From contig LS997564.1 of NCBI GenBank assembly GCA_000469685.2, forward strand, positions 32,374,843 to 32,438,842: 64,000 bases of DNA. Direction: 5' to 3'. Position 1 is the first letter of the stretch. Every line of letters starts with the position of its first letter. Of the stretch, positions 13,311-23,834 are shown piece after piece. The position numbers and the translations under genes were made by a program. Source of the stretch: Haemonchus contortus. Its lineage: Eukaryota; Nematoda; Chromadorea; Rhabditida; Trichostrongylidae. The notes beneath the pieces were generated by a model. The model was given only the letters and a program-made list of their open reading frames with translations, was not told the origin of the DNA and ran no database searches.

Positions 13311-14110
13311 AAAAATTCTGTGCACCCAAACCTTAAACTGACCCAAATAAAGTTTGGAGCTTGATATACTGAGATATGAGGGTTGCCACATGAGTACTTG
13401 TCATGCATCGATGCTATCCCAGAAATACTGTCACTAACTACATTTTTCACCTCAAATTCAAAAATATACTCCTCAATATTGCATGGCACAGACGAAACTG
13501 ACATTTTCTTGCTTTGTGTTGATCCTGCTTATTTCACGGTGATAATCGCCTTTTGTAAAAATACTTTCGCCGTAGCGAACCTGAAATATTTGTGATCGAA
13601 AATTGAATCGCAGAATGATTCATTATTAATCAAATAACTCATCAACAAAAAGAAGCAAAAGAAGGCGATGCACCAATAAATCTAAAATAGACTTCCCATC
13701 TAAGCCTATAGCATTCATTTAGAGTGTCTACGGCCGTTTGTTTTGTAAGAATTTACTTCAACGAAACTGAAGTAAGTTGCAAGTTAACAGGCCGTAATAT
13801 ATTCCACGAGGGATCATTTCTACAATAAATTTGTTCAGCACAAAGGAGTGGTCGTGAAAATTGGAAGGACTGGTATAGCTAATCACTGGCTCTTTTCAAC
13901 TACGGGAGTCTAGAATGTTTGGAAAGCAGAATAACAGCACAGATCTAGCAAATTGCTGACGAGAATGTTGATCGGAAAGGTAGCGTAATGATTGGTGGTG
14001 ACAGACGGACTTCGGACAACATTCTGTAAGAGCCAACCGTGTGTCTAAAACCTTTTGAGTCCATAGCGTTCCAAGTGGTGCACTGGCCTGTTATCGCATC
14101 ACTCGAAGAG
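13311..14110 (-). promoter_or_regulatory. Conserved 5' flank of kelch unit 2
   Basis: This is closely similar to 22437-23340 (unit 3) and 36500-37400 (unit 4). Shared words include CCCAAATAAAGTT, GATAATCGCCTTT, CCTATAGCATTCA and GAATGTTGATCGGAAAGG, the last followed by TAGCG. Conservation across three units, one of which no longer has BTB exons, suggests the promoter-side sequence duplicated with the genes. No TATA box could be pinned down. Promoter function is inferred from position only. Confidence 0.45.
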
Positions 14111-14199
14111 ACCAGCAGGCGTACCCTTTATCTTCAAACATTTATTGGTACGAATGCGACATTACGCTTCAAGAAAGGCATTGTACGTCACGTCGTAGC

Positions 14200-15010
14200 T
14201 ACAGCGATACAGTGAACTCAAGGTACACACCTTCCATGAGCCCTACCTTTACCGTTCAACAATGTCCAGCGGAGGCTTTGATGGTTAATAGCAGCTGCAC
14301 CAGGTGAATACCGAATGGTGGGAGCGGAAGAGATGTGACACAACCATTTGTGAGTAGCGGATTATATCTAAAAATCAGCATCGAATGAACATTCTCCTGA
14401 ATCATGGACTTGTAGTTCATACGGCTCAACGAGTTGCTTCCGCTTAAGTGAGGGTCCAAATCTCGAAATCACCAAAGTGACTCGAAAATTTGTCAGAGCA
14501 GACGGTGGAGAGCGATTTATGACGCAACGAGCAAGTCTTGGCAAATATAGCAGGTTGTAAAAAGCGAAACGGTCATGATGAATTTAGACATCTCTAGAGG
14601 AATACCTTTGTAGGACCACATTACTGATTGAATGCTTGACATATGAACTAGAACATGACTGTTGAATTGTAACTCAAATTCTTTTTCAGTTGTCTTGAGT
14701 TTCAAAAAAGATTACTGTAACTCTTGAAGCTGTTCGAAAATATCTTGAGACAGAGACAAGCCTATTGAAATCCGTGGTTAGCAGCAATACGGGCATAAGC
14801 CCTACACATGTAGTCATAAATTCTTGAGAACCGTAATTCCATGTCGGGATATACCATACCCATTTCTATCCAGAGGAAAACGTCAAACCATGCGGGATTG
14901 GCTTCTGAAAGGTCGAGCCATTTTGATCCGCCCGGTTTGACCAAGATGTATGGCGGGCCGGAGCAGTACATAAACTGTAACATGTACATCGGTACATCCA
15001 TTCAAGGCTT
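14200..15010 (-). pseudogene. Decayed kelch-family fragment
   Basis: Around 14250-14400 the minus strand retains broken pieces of the Kelch blade-3 exon (a TTCAACAATGTCC end, and GGATTATATCTAAA at the other end), with stops and shifts. The piece and the sequence following it to about 15010 are paralogous to 58960-59770, beside unit 6. It represents a second, more diverged kelch lineage duplicated with its surroundings. No intact reading frame remains. Confidence 0.5.
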
Positions 15011-15155
15011 TCAGTAAAGCTTCCTGCTCTTCCAGAGTAACCAAGGACACAACAAAAGCCTCTCCTAAGGGCAATAAGTATGTATATGTAATATCTAGGC
15101 AGTACTGATATCCCCACGGTGTCAAATTTCTCACACACGCTCCCTTCACTACACC

Positions 15156-15533
15156 CGGGTAACGGAACTTCTCCCCTATCGCGGCATTCTCCCTAGCGGC
15201 ATGCGGCAACTTCACTGCAATTACCGTACTCCCGCCAATCGATAGGACGCGAAATTTTTCCTTGACTGGCTTGCTTTTTCATTGGATTTTATCGTTTTTT
15301 CTTCTGTTTCTTTTTAGTTTTCATGTTTACTAGACTTGATTAAGTAAAATGACTCCTCCCATATAAGCGACGATCAAGACCGCATTGGAATTGAAAAGAG
15401 CGGCCAGCCAATTCAAATAATTAAAGGACTCCCTACCTCACAAATGGCGCGCTCCAATCTTCCATCGCAATCCTGCGATAGGCGGGGGGTGCGGCGTGTG
15501 CGACGCCGTGTTAGGGGAGAAGTTCCCGGACCC
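15156..15533. mobile_element. 378-bp MITE with 7-bp target duplication
   Basis: The left end CGGGTAACGGAACTTCTCCCC is an imperfect inverse of the right end (GGGGAGAAGTTCCCGGACCC). The element is bracketed by CTACACC at 15149-15155 and 15534-15540. The paralogous sequence near 59865-59890 (CACCACACCCTATGCCC) lacks the insert and so shows an empty site. A second copy is at 40412-40799. No transposase is encoded. A 7-8 bp duplication would fit a hAT-like origin, which is inference. Confidence 0.75.
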
Positions 15534-15540
15534 CTACACC

Positions 15541-16147
15541 CTGTGCCCTTCAAATTCATTTCTCTTCCCTACCCCTTCCCTACTGAGGCAAAGGACACAA
15601 TACTGAATATTTCAGACATAATTCAGGAATTCATGGATTATTAGTAGGTAAAAAAATTCCATGTCTGGGTGAAATTGTCGGAGGAAAACGGATGCGTTCC
15701 GCTGCTGAGTTATGTCATTCATCTTACCGGCGCGTAGTAGCGCTCGAAACTCTCGGCCAAATGCTTCTCCCTTCTTCCAGCCGTACTTTTTAGACACAAG
15801 TTATGCCGATGTTGCTGCTTTGCAGTCAGATAGTGTTGGATAGTGTGAAATATGCTCTAGTTAAACATATCCAAATTTCGCGTGATTTGCTCCACTAAGA
15901 AAAAAGTCATGAACGAAAAGCGTGAGAGCGTTTAGCTGAAGACTTCGAGCGCTTTTGCACATCCTTTCGGCAACCATTGTCATGCTTCGCAATTCAGCTT
16001 TTTCATGTTCTGGTGATTTGAGCACGTGAAATTGTGGTCAAAACAGTATGTGAATGTCAAGTCAGAGTAGACTGTAGAATAACTATAAAGAACTTAGCAA
16101 ATCAATAATAATTATATAAAGAATAGGTATTCAAAAGTCTCAGTAAG
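15541..16147. other. Intergenic, paralogous to 59870-60180
   Basis: The first 250 bases resemble 59880-60120 (TTCCCTACCCCTTCCCT, GAGGCAAA, then a TTTCAGACATAATTC-like stretch), continuing the old duplicated block. No gene is supported. Confidence 0.4.
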
Positions 16148-16387
16148 TTTCAGAATGTTTTTTCGTACAGGTTTGTTATGATGGAACCGTTTATCGACGT
16201 TTCGACTAACTCGTCGTCTTCAAGGACCTGAAAGTAGTTCGGAGCTCTCGGTCTGTGGCTTACCTGACCAAGCGCCCAAACGCACTAGGCCAGTTGCAAC
16301 TACTCCCTGGAACGTAAACTCCGAAACATCCTTCCCAAGAGAACAACCTTCTGCGGTTCTACCAGCGTTGTCGCCTCACTCTATTTC

Positions 16388-17183
16388 GTGAATAAAATCG
16401 TGAAAAATGGTATCGGCAAGGCAGCTCGAAGAACATCTTACTCCACTCAAAGTCTGCTCACTCCGGGCTGTGAAACGTGCAGTTGTTCGAAACATGTACA
16501 GAACAGCTACAGGAGGCGAAGTGGAATGGGAGGAGTCACGAAAGCTACAGAGATTGCAAACCTTAATGGCTATGGGACAAAGCGGAGAAAGTCAGGCTCA
16601 AAAGGGTATTCGCTTAAAAATCATGAGAATATGGTGCATTTCCGACGACTTCTGTTCTTATCAGGCAAAGTCAGCGCAGAAGTACGGCAGTGCATTGCAC
16701 GAGCGGATTTGGCTGATGATGTTGTCTTAATGGTCTATGTACCTGTAGACAATATCGAACGTTTTTTGATCCGCAACAGACTCTATGATCGTGCATGCGC
16801 GTCAGATAACTGCGTTGTTTGTACGTTCGGAAGGAGTGGAGATTGCACACAGCGAGGGACGGTATACCAACTTCAGTGTTCAGCCTGTGACGAAATATAT
16901 ATTGGTGAGACGGGAAGGATGTTGGGTATACGCGTTAAAGAACATCTACCAGGTAAAAGGCGAGGGAGCCTACTAACGCCACTTGGCGCGCACCGACTAG
17001 AAGAGCGAAGGCGAAGATTTTGATATCAAATGCAAGATCCTAGCCTACGAGAACGAGATCGGTGCTAGAAAGATATTGGAAGTGCTGCACATCCGCGAGC
17101 GAAATCCTAAGCTGAACAACCGAAATGAGCGCACTGCCATAACGTGTAAACTTCTGCCATTCATTCCCTTTTGTGGGCTTTGA
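16388..17183 (+). pseudogene. PLE A GIY-YIG endonuclease remnant
   Basis: The frame opened at 16388 gives a cysteine-rich linker (CVVC, then CSAC) followed by the GIY-YIG signature as VYQLQC then IYIGETGR, as in EN+ Penelope-like elements. A segment homologous to the other PLEs (AVVRNMYRTAT) sits in a different frame near 16460-16520. The domain's end (DFDIKCKILAYE to a stop at 17181) is reached only after a shift near 17010. The reverse transcriptase domain is absent. It is therefore a dead 3' fragment; the endonuclease would have nicked target DNA during retrotransposition. Confidence 0.8.
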
Positions 17184-17404
17184 TATCACCGCGCAATTCT
17201 TATCTCACGATCGTCAGTGGTGTCTCATTGTTCCCTTGTTGTTCACGAAATAGAGTGGGACGACAACGCTGGTAGAACCGCAGAAGGCTGTTCTCTTGGC
17301 AGGGATGTTTCGGAGTTTACGTTTCTGGGAGTAGTTGCAACTGGCCTAGTGCGTTTGGGCGCTTGGTCAGGTAAGCCACCGACCAAGAGCTCCCAACCAC
17401 TTTC

Positions 17405-17443
17405 AGGTCCTTGAAGACGACGAGTTAGTCGAAACGTCGACCT
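17405..17443 (+). ncRNA. Hammerhead-ribozyme-like motif (PLE A)
   Basis: AGGTC (17405-17409) can pair with GACCT (17439-17443) as stem I. Between them lie a CUGANGA-like core (CTTGAAGA, one extra T), a hairpin with GAC and GTC arms, GAAAC (17431-17435) and the cleavage-type triplet GTC (17436-17438). Stem III would be only two base pairs, which fits the minimal, probably dimeric, hammerheads known in PLE terminal repeats. Activity is not shown, and the extra T may weaken it. Confidence 0.45.
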
Positions 17444-17490
17444 AATAAACGGTCCCATCATAACAAACCTGCACGGCAGAACATTCTGAA

Positions 17491-18996
17491 ATATTATGTG
17501 ACATGCCCAGGTTTCAAGAAGACGGAACTTGGAAATTGAACATCAGTCTCAATAAGTATTGTTGTGTATGTTGGTGGCTACGCTGATAACCACCCAGGGT
17601 TATCCTATCCATATAGTATTCTGCTATATAAACCATAGCTTGTGCTGGTGTAAAGAAAGGTCATTTCCCTAAACGCTTTGCCTTCCCCTCCTGCTGTATC
17701 TGCATCGTCTTCAAATAAATTGTCATATCCATTTATCTGTTTAACAGCAAGGCTACCTCGACAATAGAGTTCACAACAAGTTTGTATTTCGAAGCCTACG
17801 GGATGAGAGGGAATGCATCCCTGAACGGTCCAACCATCTTGTCAACCACTTGCCTACATGTTTGTGACAATCAACTTCAACAAAAGGAGGAGACCCTGTC
17901 TTCAAATGGAACTCCGGCAATATTGGTGAAGAATTTGCAAATGTTCCATCTAAGTAAAAAGGATTTTAGGGAGAGGGAAGCTGTTCAGTACAGAGAGTAA
18001 CTACTGCAAATATTCCCTTATGATGCCACTCAGCATCGCACTCACAGTTGTCTCTTAAGAAGATCATACAAGGAGTTGCCGTTACTAACCAATGCTCATG
18101 TCAATGCTACAACATTACAGTGCTCGGCTGAAGTGACAGGTTCGCTCGGGCTATATCCATCGAAGCTCATTGTCATGCCCTGAACCTGGGTGTAAGACAT
18201 GGTAATACGAATCCCTCTACTAGTAAAGTAAATAGTATGTAGAGGTGGCAGCATAGGAGGGCAAAAAACTGGCTCAATCCTAATAGCCGCACTTCACTTT
18301 CAAGAGGAAGTTTTAGATTTAAAGTGAGCTGTCACACATGGGTAATGGCATATGAATAGCTCAGCATGCGGAACTGCATCGACAGGACTGAGCTTCTGTA
18401 GCAACTCTCTCTCTTGTGGAGCTCGCTGCAGAAAAAACCGCTTCGTCACAGCGCATGAATGAAGTCTACAATTTTTTTTCTTTTTTTAAAAAGAAAAAAA
18501 ACCCCTCTCGATATTGCCACCCTTGTTTCACGAGCAACATGATTCTTCCTTCTTCCAGTATCCAGGCTTGTAAAATTTGCTTGAGAGTCTCAATTGTGAT
18601 TGGGGTAAAGGTTCCGAAGAGCCCTCCGTTCTCGATGAAGGAGAAAACACCCGCAGACAGTGTCAAAGTTGTGTAATTTGTCTGGAAGAGCCTGAATCTT
18701 CGCATCCCCCCCCAGTACATTCTTCACGTCCTTACTTTAGAAAATGTTCACATCGATCGAAGTGAGAGTTAAAAATTCTTGCTGAATAGGAGAAGCCGAA
18801 GTACATGTGAGCCACTGAAATAATGAATACAATTTATTTTAATTTTCTGAAAGAAATAATCATCTAAAGTAGAACATCACAAAAACGTCCATGATCCTCA
18901 AGGTTTCGGTAGTATGAATGGTGAGCGACTATTAGGAATGTGAAGAAAGGAAAAGATGCTGGAACCTTCGAGACAATTTTTTTGCTTTCTTGATTC
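17491..18996. repeat. 3' flank of kelch unit 3
   Basis: From about 18010 this matches the other unit flanks (GCCACTCAGCATCGCA, GAGAGTCTCAATTGTGA, GAACCTTCGAGAC near the end). In the shared TTAA-insertion context this copy reads CTCTTAAGAAG near 18053, an empty site. Positions 17491-18000 hold an open frame at 17782-18000 with no recognisable product. Confidence 0.55.
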
Positions 18997-21900
18997 CTAG
19001 GGCTTCTGTAGAACAGCCACACCAGGCCGGAGACGACTGGAAGAGTTCGTATCGACGAGGAAAGCTTAAAAATGAGCGTAGGGTCAAGCACACCAACTAA
19101 CTTGCAGTTTATGTTGCTGTGGTGTTTCCACTGGTTTGTCTTAGGATCAAAAACTTCAACCAAGTTATTAAGAACTCCATCAATAACATACAGTTTTCCA
19201 CTGACTGCAGCCAGTCTTACCTGAAAACGACACAACACCGCCGACAAAAATTACGAGAGTATAGGGAGTAGAGCTGACTTACACCATGTCGGTCATAGCT
19301 CATATCAGCCACCGAAGTCCACTTATTAGCACGGAGATCGTATTTCTCAGCAGAGCCCAAATCGCCGGAACGTCTTTCCACTACATACAATTCGCCATGG
19401 AGCACTGCAGAACCATGACCCCATCGACGTGTTACCATGGGACAAACCTCTTCCCATATACCGACCCGTGGGTCGAACCTGAGACATGAAAGACTGTTTT
19501 GATGGCTGTTTCAAAACCATTTTAATATTTGTTCACAACCCATCAAGAAAAGGGCTCAAAAAGAGAAATCACTCCGTTTCAAAGGGCTTTTGAGGATTAT
19601 AAGTCCGTTCCCGACTCCAGTGAAGGATAATTCAACGATTTGAAATTACCGTACAAGACAATCATGATTTCTGGTCTCTTTTTTCCAATTGCTTAACAAG
19701 AGCAATCAAAGATGTTGAATGCCAAGAAACTCAGCTCAAAGCAGCACAGCGTCACCAGATTGAAACTGACCCACCTCTCTACGGTATTCAGATTAGCATC
19801 TTCACTGCACCCTCCCATTGCGTAGAGGCAACCATCTAACACGGATACAGAAAGCCAGCCTCGCCGTGAACCCATAGATGCCACAGAGGTCCATTCATCC
19901 CGCCAAACGTCATAGCTGAAGCGACACCGTGGAATTTAGTCCGTATGAGATTTGATTAGATTTGCCCTTACCGTTCAACAATATCTAGCTTTCGATGACC
20001 AGAACTAGAATCCGCATAGCCGCCAATTGCATAAAGATGGTCGCCAAGAGCAGCTACTCCCAGCGCAATCCGACCAGTGGGACAGGGAGCGACGTCTGAT
20101 ATCCACTGGTCAGTAGCTGGATTATATCTGAAGACATGCATTATTGCAAATCTGAATTCCTTCCCATCTCACATGACTCTTCGAATGGCTCCAACGACAC
20201 CACAATCCTTCAGTCCCAGTGACAGAACTCAAAGTTTGGAATCATTTGCTTCTAAAACTGCCTAAACCTATCTTTTTGAGAACGCATCCCGTTAATTTTG
20301 CTTATTTCTAAGGTTTTGCACAATAGCAGATCATTGACTTGTTGGGGAATGATACTAGTGTTTGCTATCATGCCCTATTATTGTGTATAAAAGAGTATTC
20401 TGTTGAATTTGGTCCATTCTTTTTGTCAACTCCAATAAAGGACTGCACTAGCTGTCAGTGGAGTTACAACCTGAATGAATCTATTTCTAGTGAAGTAGCA
20501 GACTCACACTGGCTCAAGACTGAATCAATGGTAGTACTACAAGGAACGCTTTCACTTGAAGCTGTTACGCTGTCTAGTTGAAAAAAAGCAGTACCTCTCG
20601 ATGCTGTTCATAATGTTGAAGTCGTGATAGCCACACACACCGTAAATGAACCTGTCGACAACAGCAAAGCCGCCCTCCAGTCTTAGATAATTCAGCGATT
20701 TCGACATGGTAAAAACGTATTAGAGGAATGTTGTACATACCTTTCCTGGTTCAAAGGAGTAACGTACTGCCATACAGGATTAGTACTTTCAGGATCCAGA
20801 CGTTCGACACTCTTCCTGTCACCTTGTGAACCTCCACCGACTGAAGTTGTACATTTCAAAACAAGAGCATCAACTTTCTACAGAGGTGTTTAGCAAGAAA
20901 AAGCCAATATGCAAGCCATTATGGAGAGAAAACATCAGCTAGATCTTTGCCTCCATGACAATGAGACAAAAAAAATCACGAAACTTTTGTCAATCCTCAT
21001 ACCAACATAAATAACTTCAGCAGCCACTCCACAAGTTCGAGTGCGCTTCTCTTCAACCTTCGAACAGTCAAGGTTAGAAAATCGAAGAATGAGGCCATCC
21101 TAAAGCTTGAGCCATTTGAAAACAGTTTGAAAACACAAGAAATATCAGCACACGACAAAACTAGCGAACTAATTTGTTAAATGTAGCCTTCCAGCGAAAG
21201 CTTCTAACCTTTGCTTGGTCGACGAAATTGCGGCAGGTCGCATCACCCATCACTAGCTCATTCTTACGTACTGTGTTAACAAGAAACTCCGGCCGACAAA
21301 GAGGAAGTCGTATGTGCTCCAGCAGCTGCAAATTTGAGTAGAAGCCCTTATTTAAAGGAGATTTCAGCTATTACCTTTGGGAGCAATTGCTTCCGACAAG
21401 ATAAGTCGAACTCAACCCACTGAAGAACTGCAGTGAAAACCTAGAGTCATACTTGTCGTTAACACACTTGAAAGCAACATCACGCAAAAAAAATACCCAG
21501 AAGGAGGCCAAGATTCAATAAAACTGGCACAGACCTGCTCTTCAGAAGGTACGACGAGCTCATCGCTCGATAGGAACTGGATCAATTGATTTATTGGAAG
21601 ATGATGAAACTCCTCAGTGCTAATAATGTCCTGAAAAAAAATGAAAAAAGGAATCAAAGGGTTGTGAACTTCGAGCTCAAGACCAGAAACTGCCTACCTG
21701 GAAATTCTTCAAGATGTATTCATCAGCATAACGAACGAGCTCTTGACAGGAGTGACTGTCAGCGAATTCTCGAATTTCTATGCAATTCGACGAACGTAAC
21801 TGCTTCTTCAAAAACTCACAACAGGCCTCCTAGGTCTTCATTATGTAATACTAATTATCGCCATTTATCGAGATCTTGATCATAGAGAACCTTAACTTCT

Positions 21901-22436
21901 TCCAACTGGAGCAGACAGGCAGCGTGAAGGGTGCTCGGAACGTTGACGTCGCTGATCCGTATCGTACCAGAATAGCAGAAATTAACCAGAGCATCAAGCG
22001 TTGCCCATTCGATGTCGATCATTTCTATTTCTGCTAAAAAAAAACGATAGGCGAAGTAATACAGACCTGACATTATAAAGGAGAACGAGATGAGACTGTA
22101 GAAGCACACATCGCAAGCTATGAACGTACGTTGCCGAGACTCGATCATTTCACTTGTGAACATGGCCCTGAAGTAGTCCGAGTAGGCAGCGAGTACGACT
22201 CGATGGGCGCTGATGCGGAAATCCTGAGGAACCCCTCATTCAGGTTCACTTAATCACTTATTCATGCTGTGGCCTACCTTGGCTATTAAAGTCACATCAC
22301 AAAAGCGACCGTCATCACGTAATTCAGCTATTTTCGTGGCAAGGGAGCGATTGTGTGTTTGACTCTGAACACTAGAATGGAAATGAGAAGTACATGACAC
22401 GTTCCTGGTTACACTGAGCTCTGTGAAAATGGTCAA
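18997..22436 (-). CDS. BTB-BACK-Kelch protein, unit 3 (15 exons, 580 aa)
   Basis: Predicted substrate adaptor of a cullin-3 RING ubiquitin ligase. Exons in coding order: 22278-22436, 22130-22223, 21891-22033, 21698-21829, 21535-21630, 21375-21440, 21209-21325, 21003-21099, 20741-20840, 20595-20681, 19972-20127, 19775-19915, 19283-19478, 19102-19220, 18997-19036. They sum to 1743 bases with consistent phases and one terminal stop. All junctions are GT-AG. BTB spans exons 1-3 ([31 protein letters not shown]), BACK exons 4-7 ([18 protein letters not shown]), and the propeller exons 8-14. Start: the only ATG in the frame of exon 1. Oddities: blade 5 has LYVVERR where others have LYVAGG, and blade 6 has LYVIDG, so two blades lack the usual double glycine. 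It may be functional but is diverging. Conserved flanks lie on both sides. Confidence 0.88.
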
Positions 22437-23345
22437 ATAGGGTACTCAACGATGGCTCTGGTTACGAAAAATATCTCTATGTCTCTGTATTCCCACGCCT
22501 TAATCTGTCCCAAATAAAGTTTGTGGCTTGATTTACTGAGAGATGAGGATTGCCACATGAGTACATGCCACTCTTCGATGCTATTCCGGAAATACTGCCA
22601 CCCAACTACATATTTCACCTCAAACTCAAACATATCCTCCATATTATTATTTGGCACAGACGAAACGGTCACTTTCTTGCTTCGTGTTATTCCTGCTGGT
22701 TCCACGATGATAATCGCCTTTGCAAAGGTACTTTTGCTGAAGCGAACCTGAAATGCTTGTGATCGAAAATTGAATCGTCGAATAGTTCATTACTAATTAA
22801 TGATCTCATTAACAAAAAGCCGAAGAGGAAGGCGATGCACCAATATGTCTCAAAGAAACTTTCCACTTAACAATAAGCCTATAGCATTCATTTATAATGC
22901 CTACGGTCGTTCGTTTTGTAGGAACTTACTTCAACGGAATTGAAGTAGTCACAAATCAACAGCCCGTAATCTATTCCAAGAGAGACCTTATCTACAATAA
23001 ATTTGTTTAGCACAAAGGAGTAGTCGTGAAAACTGTGACGGCTGCCGGAGCTGATCACTGGCGCTTGTCGATTACGGGAGTGTAGAAGGTCAGGAAAGCA
23101 GAATAACAGCGCAGATCTTACAAAATGCCGACGAGAATGTTGATCGGAAAGGTAGCGTAATGGTTGGTGATGACATATGACCGACATTCTGTAGGAACGA
23201 ACCCGGATTGAAATCATTTTTTGTCATGAACCATAGCGCTCTAAATGCAACACTGGCCTGTTATCGCATCACTCAACGAGACCAGCAGGCGTGCCCTTTA
23301 TCTGCGAACACTGATTGGCACGAATGCGATATCAAGGTTCAAGTA
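22437..23345 (-). promoter_or_regulatory. Conserved 5' flank of kelch unit 3
   Basis: This aligns along its length with 13311-14110 and 36500-37400. The stretch just upstream of the ATG includes CCAAATAAAGTTTGTGG near 22510 and a GATAATCGCC word near 22708. It ends where PLE B begins to intrude. The promoter role is inferred from position and repeated conservation; no core promoter element was identified. Confidence 0.45.
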
Positions 23346-23570
23346 AGTATCAGGACATAACACATTACCCTTGAACCCGCAATGAAGACATCTGGTCACT
23401 TCACATGGTTCTACAGCCGGTTTGAAAGAACCTATTCACTGAAAACGACGGATTATGGAAATGACCAATGCTTTAAGTTTTGAAGGAAATGCTTTAAGTA
23501 AGTGTTCTTTGTGATGTTTACGATCTTGTGCCACACGAGCTTTTAGATGGAACAGTTTATTTGGTCAGAC

Positions 23571-23608
23571 GGCCTAACGTTCTGACGCAATCGTCGTCTT
23601 CAGAGGCC
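23571..23608 (-). ncRNA. Hammerhead-like motif (PLE B, 3' repeat)
   Basis: On the minus strand GGCCT and AGGCC form a perfect five-base stem I around CTGAAGA, a GACG/CGTC hairpin with an ATTG loop, and GTT as the cleavage-type triplet. The expected GAAAC reads AGAAC here, so this copy is probably inactive. See the plus-strand copy at 26974-27011. Confidence 0.4.
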
Positions 23609-23834
23609 TAAACGTAATTCGAGGTGATTTACACATCATCCAATAACCGTCTTGACCCCTACTGCAAACTGAAGATTTACTCGAAACCCGTATTTTGCAA
23701 GCGACTCACCAAGGCTCCACCGCTCACGAGGAGAAAATCCGCTGTCGCCACAAGCGACTGTCAGTAGCGAATGAGACTTATTGCTGTCTCCCTTATACTT
23801 GTGATAAGAAAGATCTCGTTATACTGCTACTGAA

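Larger units (their letters stand above)
16148..17490 (+). mobile_element. PLE A: truncated Penelope-like element with inverted terminal repeats
   Basis: Two near-identical arms of about 245 bp, 16148-16393 and 17242-17490, lie in inverted orientation around a 0.85-kb core. The core encodes only the C-terminal GIY-YIG part of a PLE protein on the plus strand. Terminal repeats in either orientation and severe 5' truncation are known for PLEs. The right arm carries a hammerhead-like motif at 17405-17443. No convincing target duplication was seen. The element lies between kelch units 2 and 3. Confidence 0.8.

Noticed and set aside
16148..17490. DNA transposon with 245-bp terminal inverted repeats
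   Set aside because: The core encodes a GIY-YIG domain homologous to the larger PLEs in the window and no transposase, so the inverted repeats are PLE terminal repeats.
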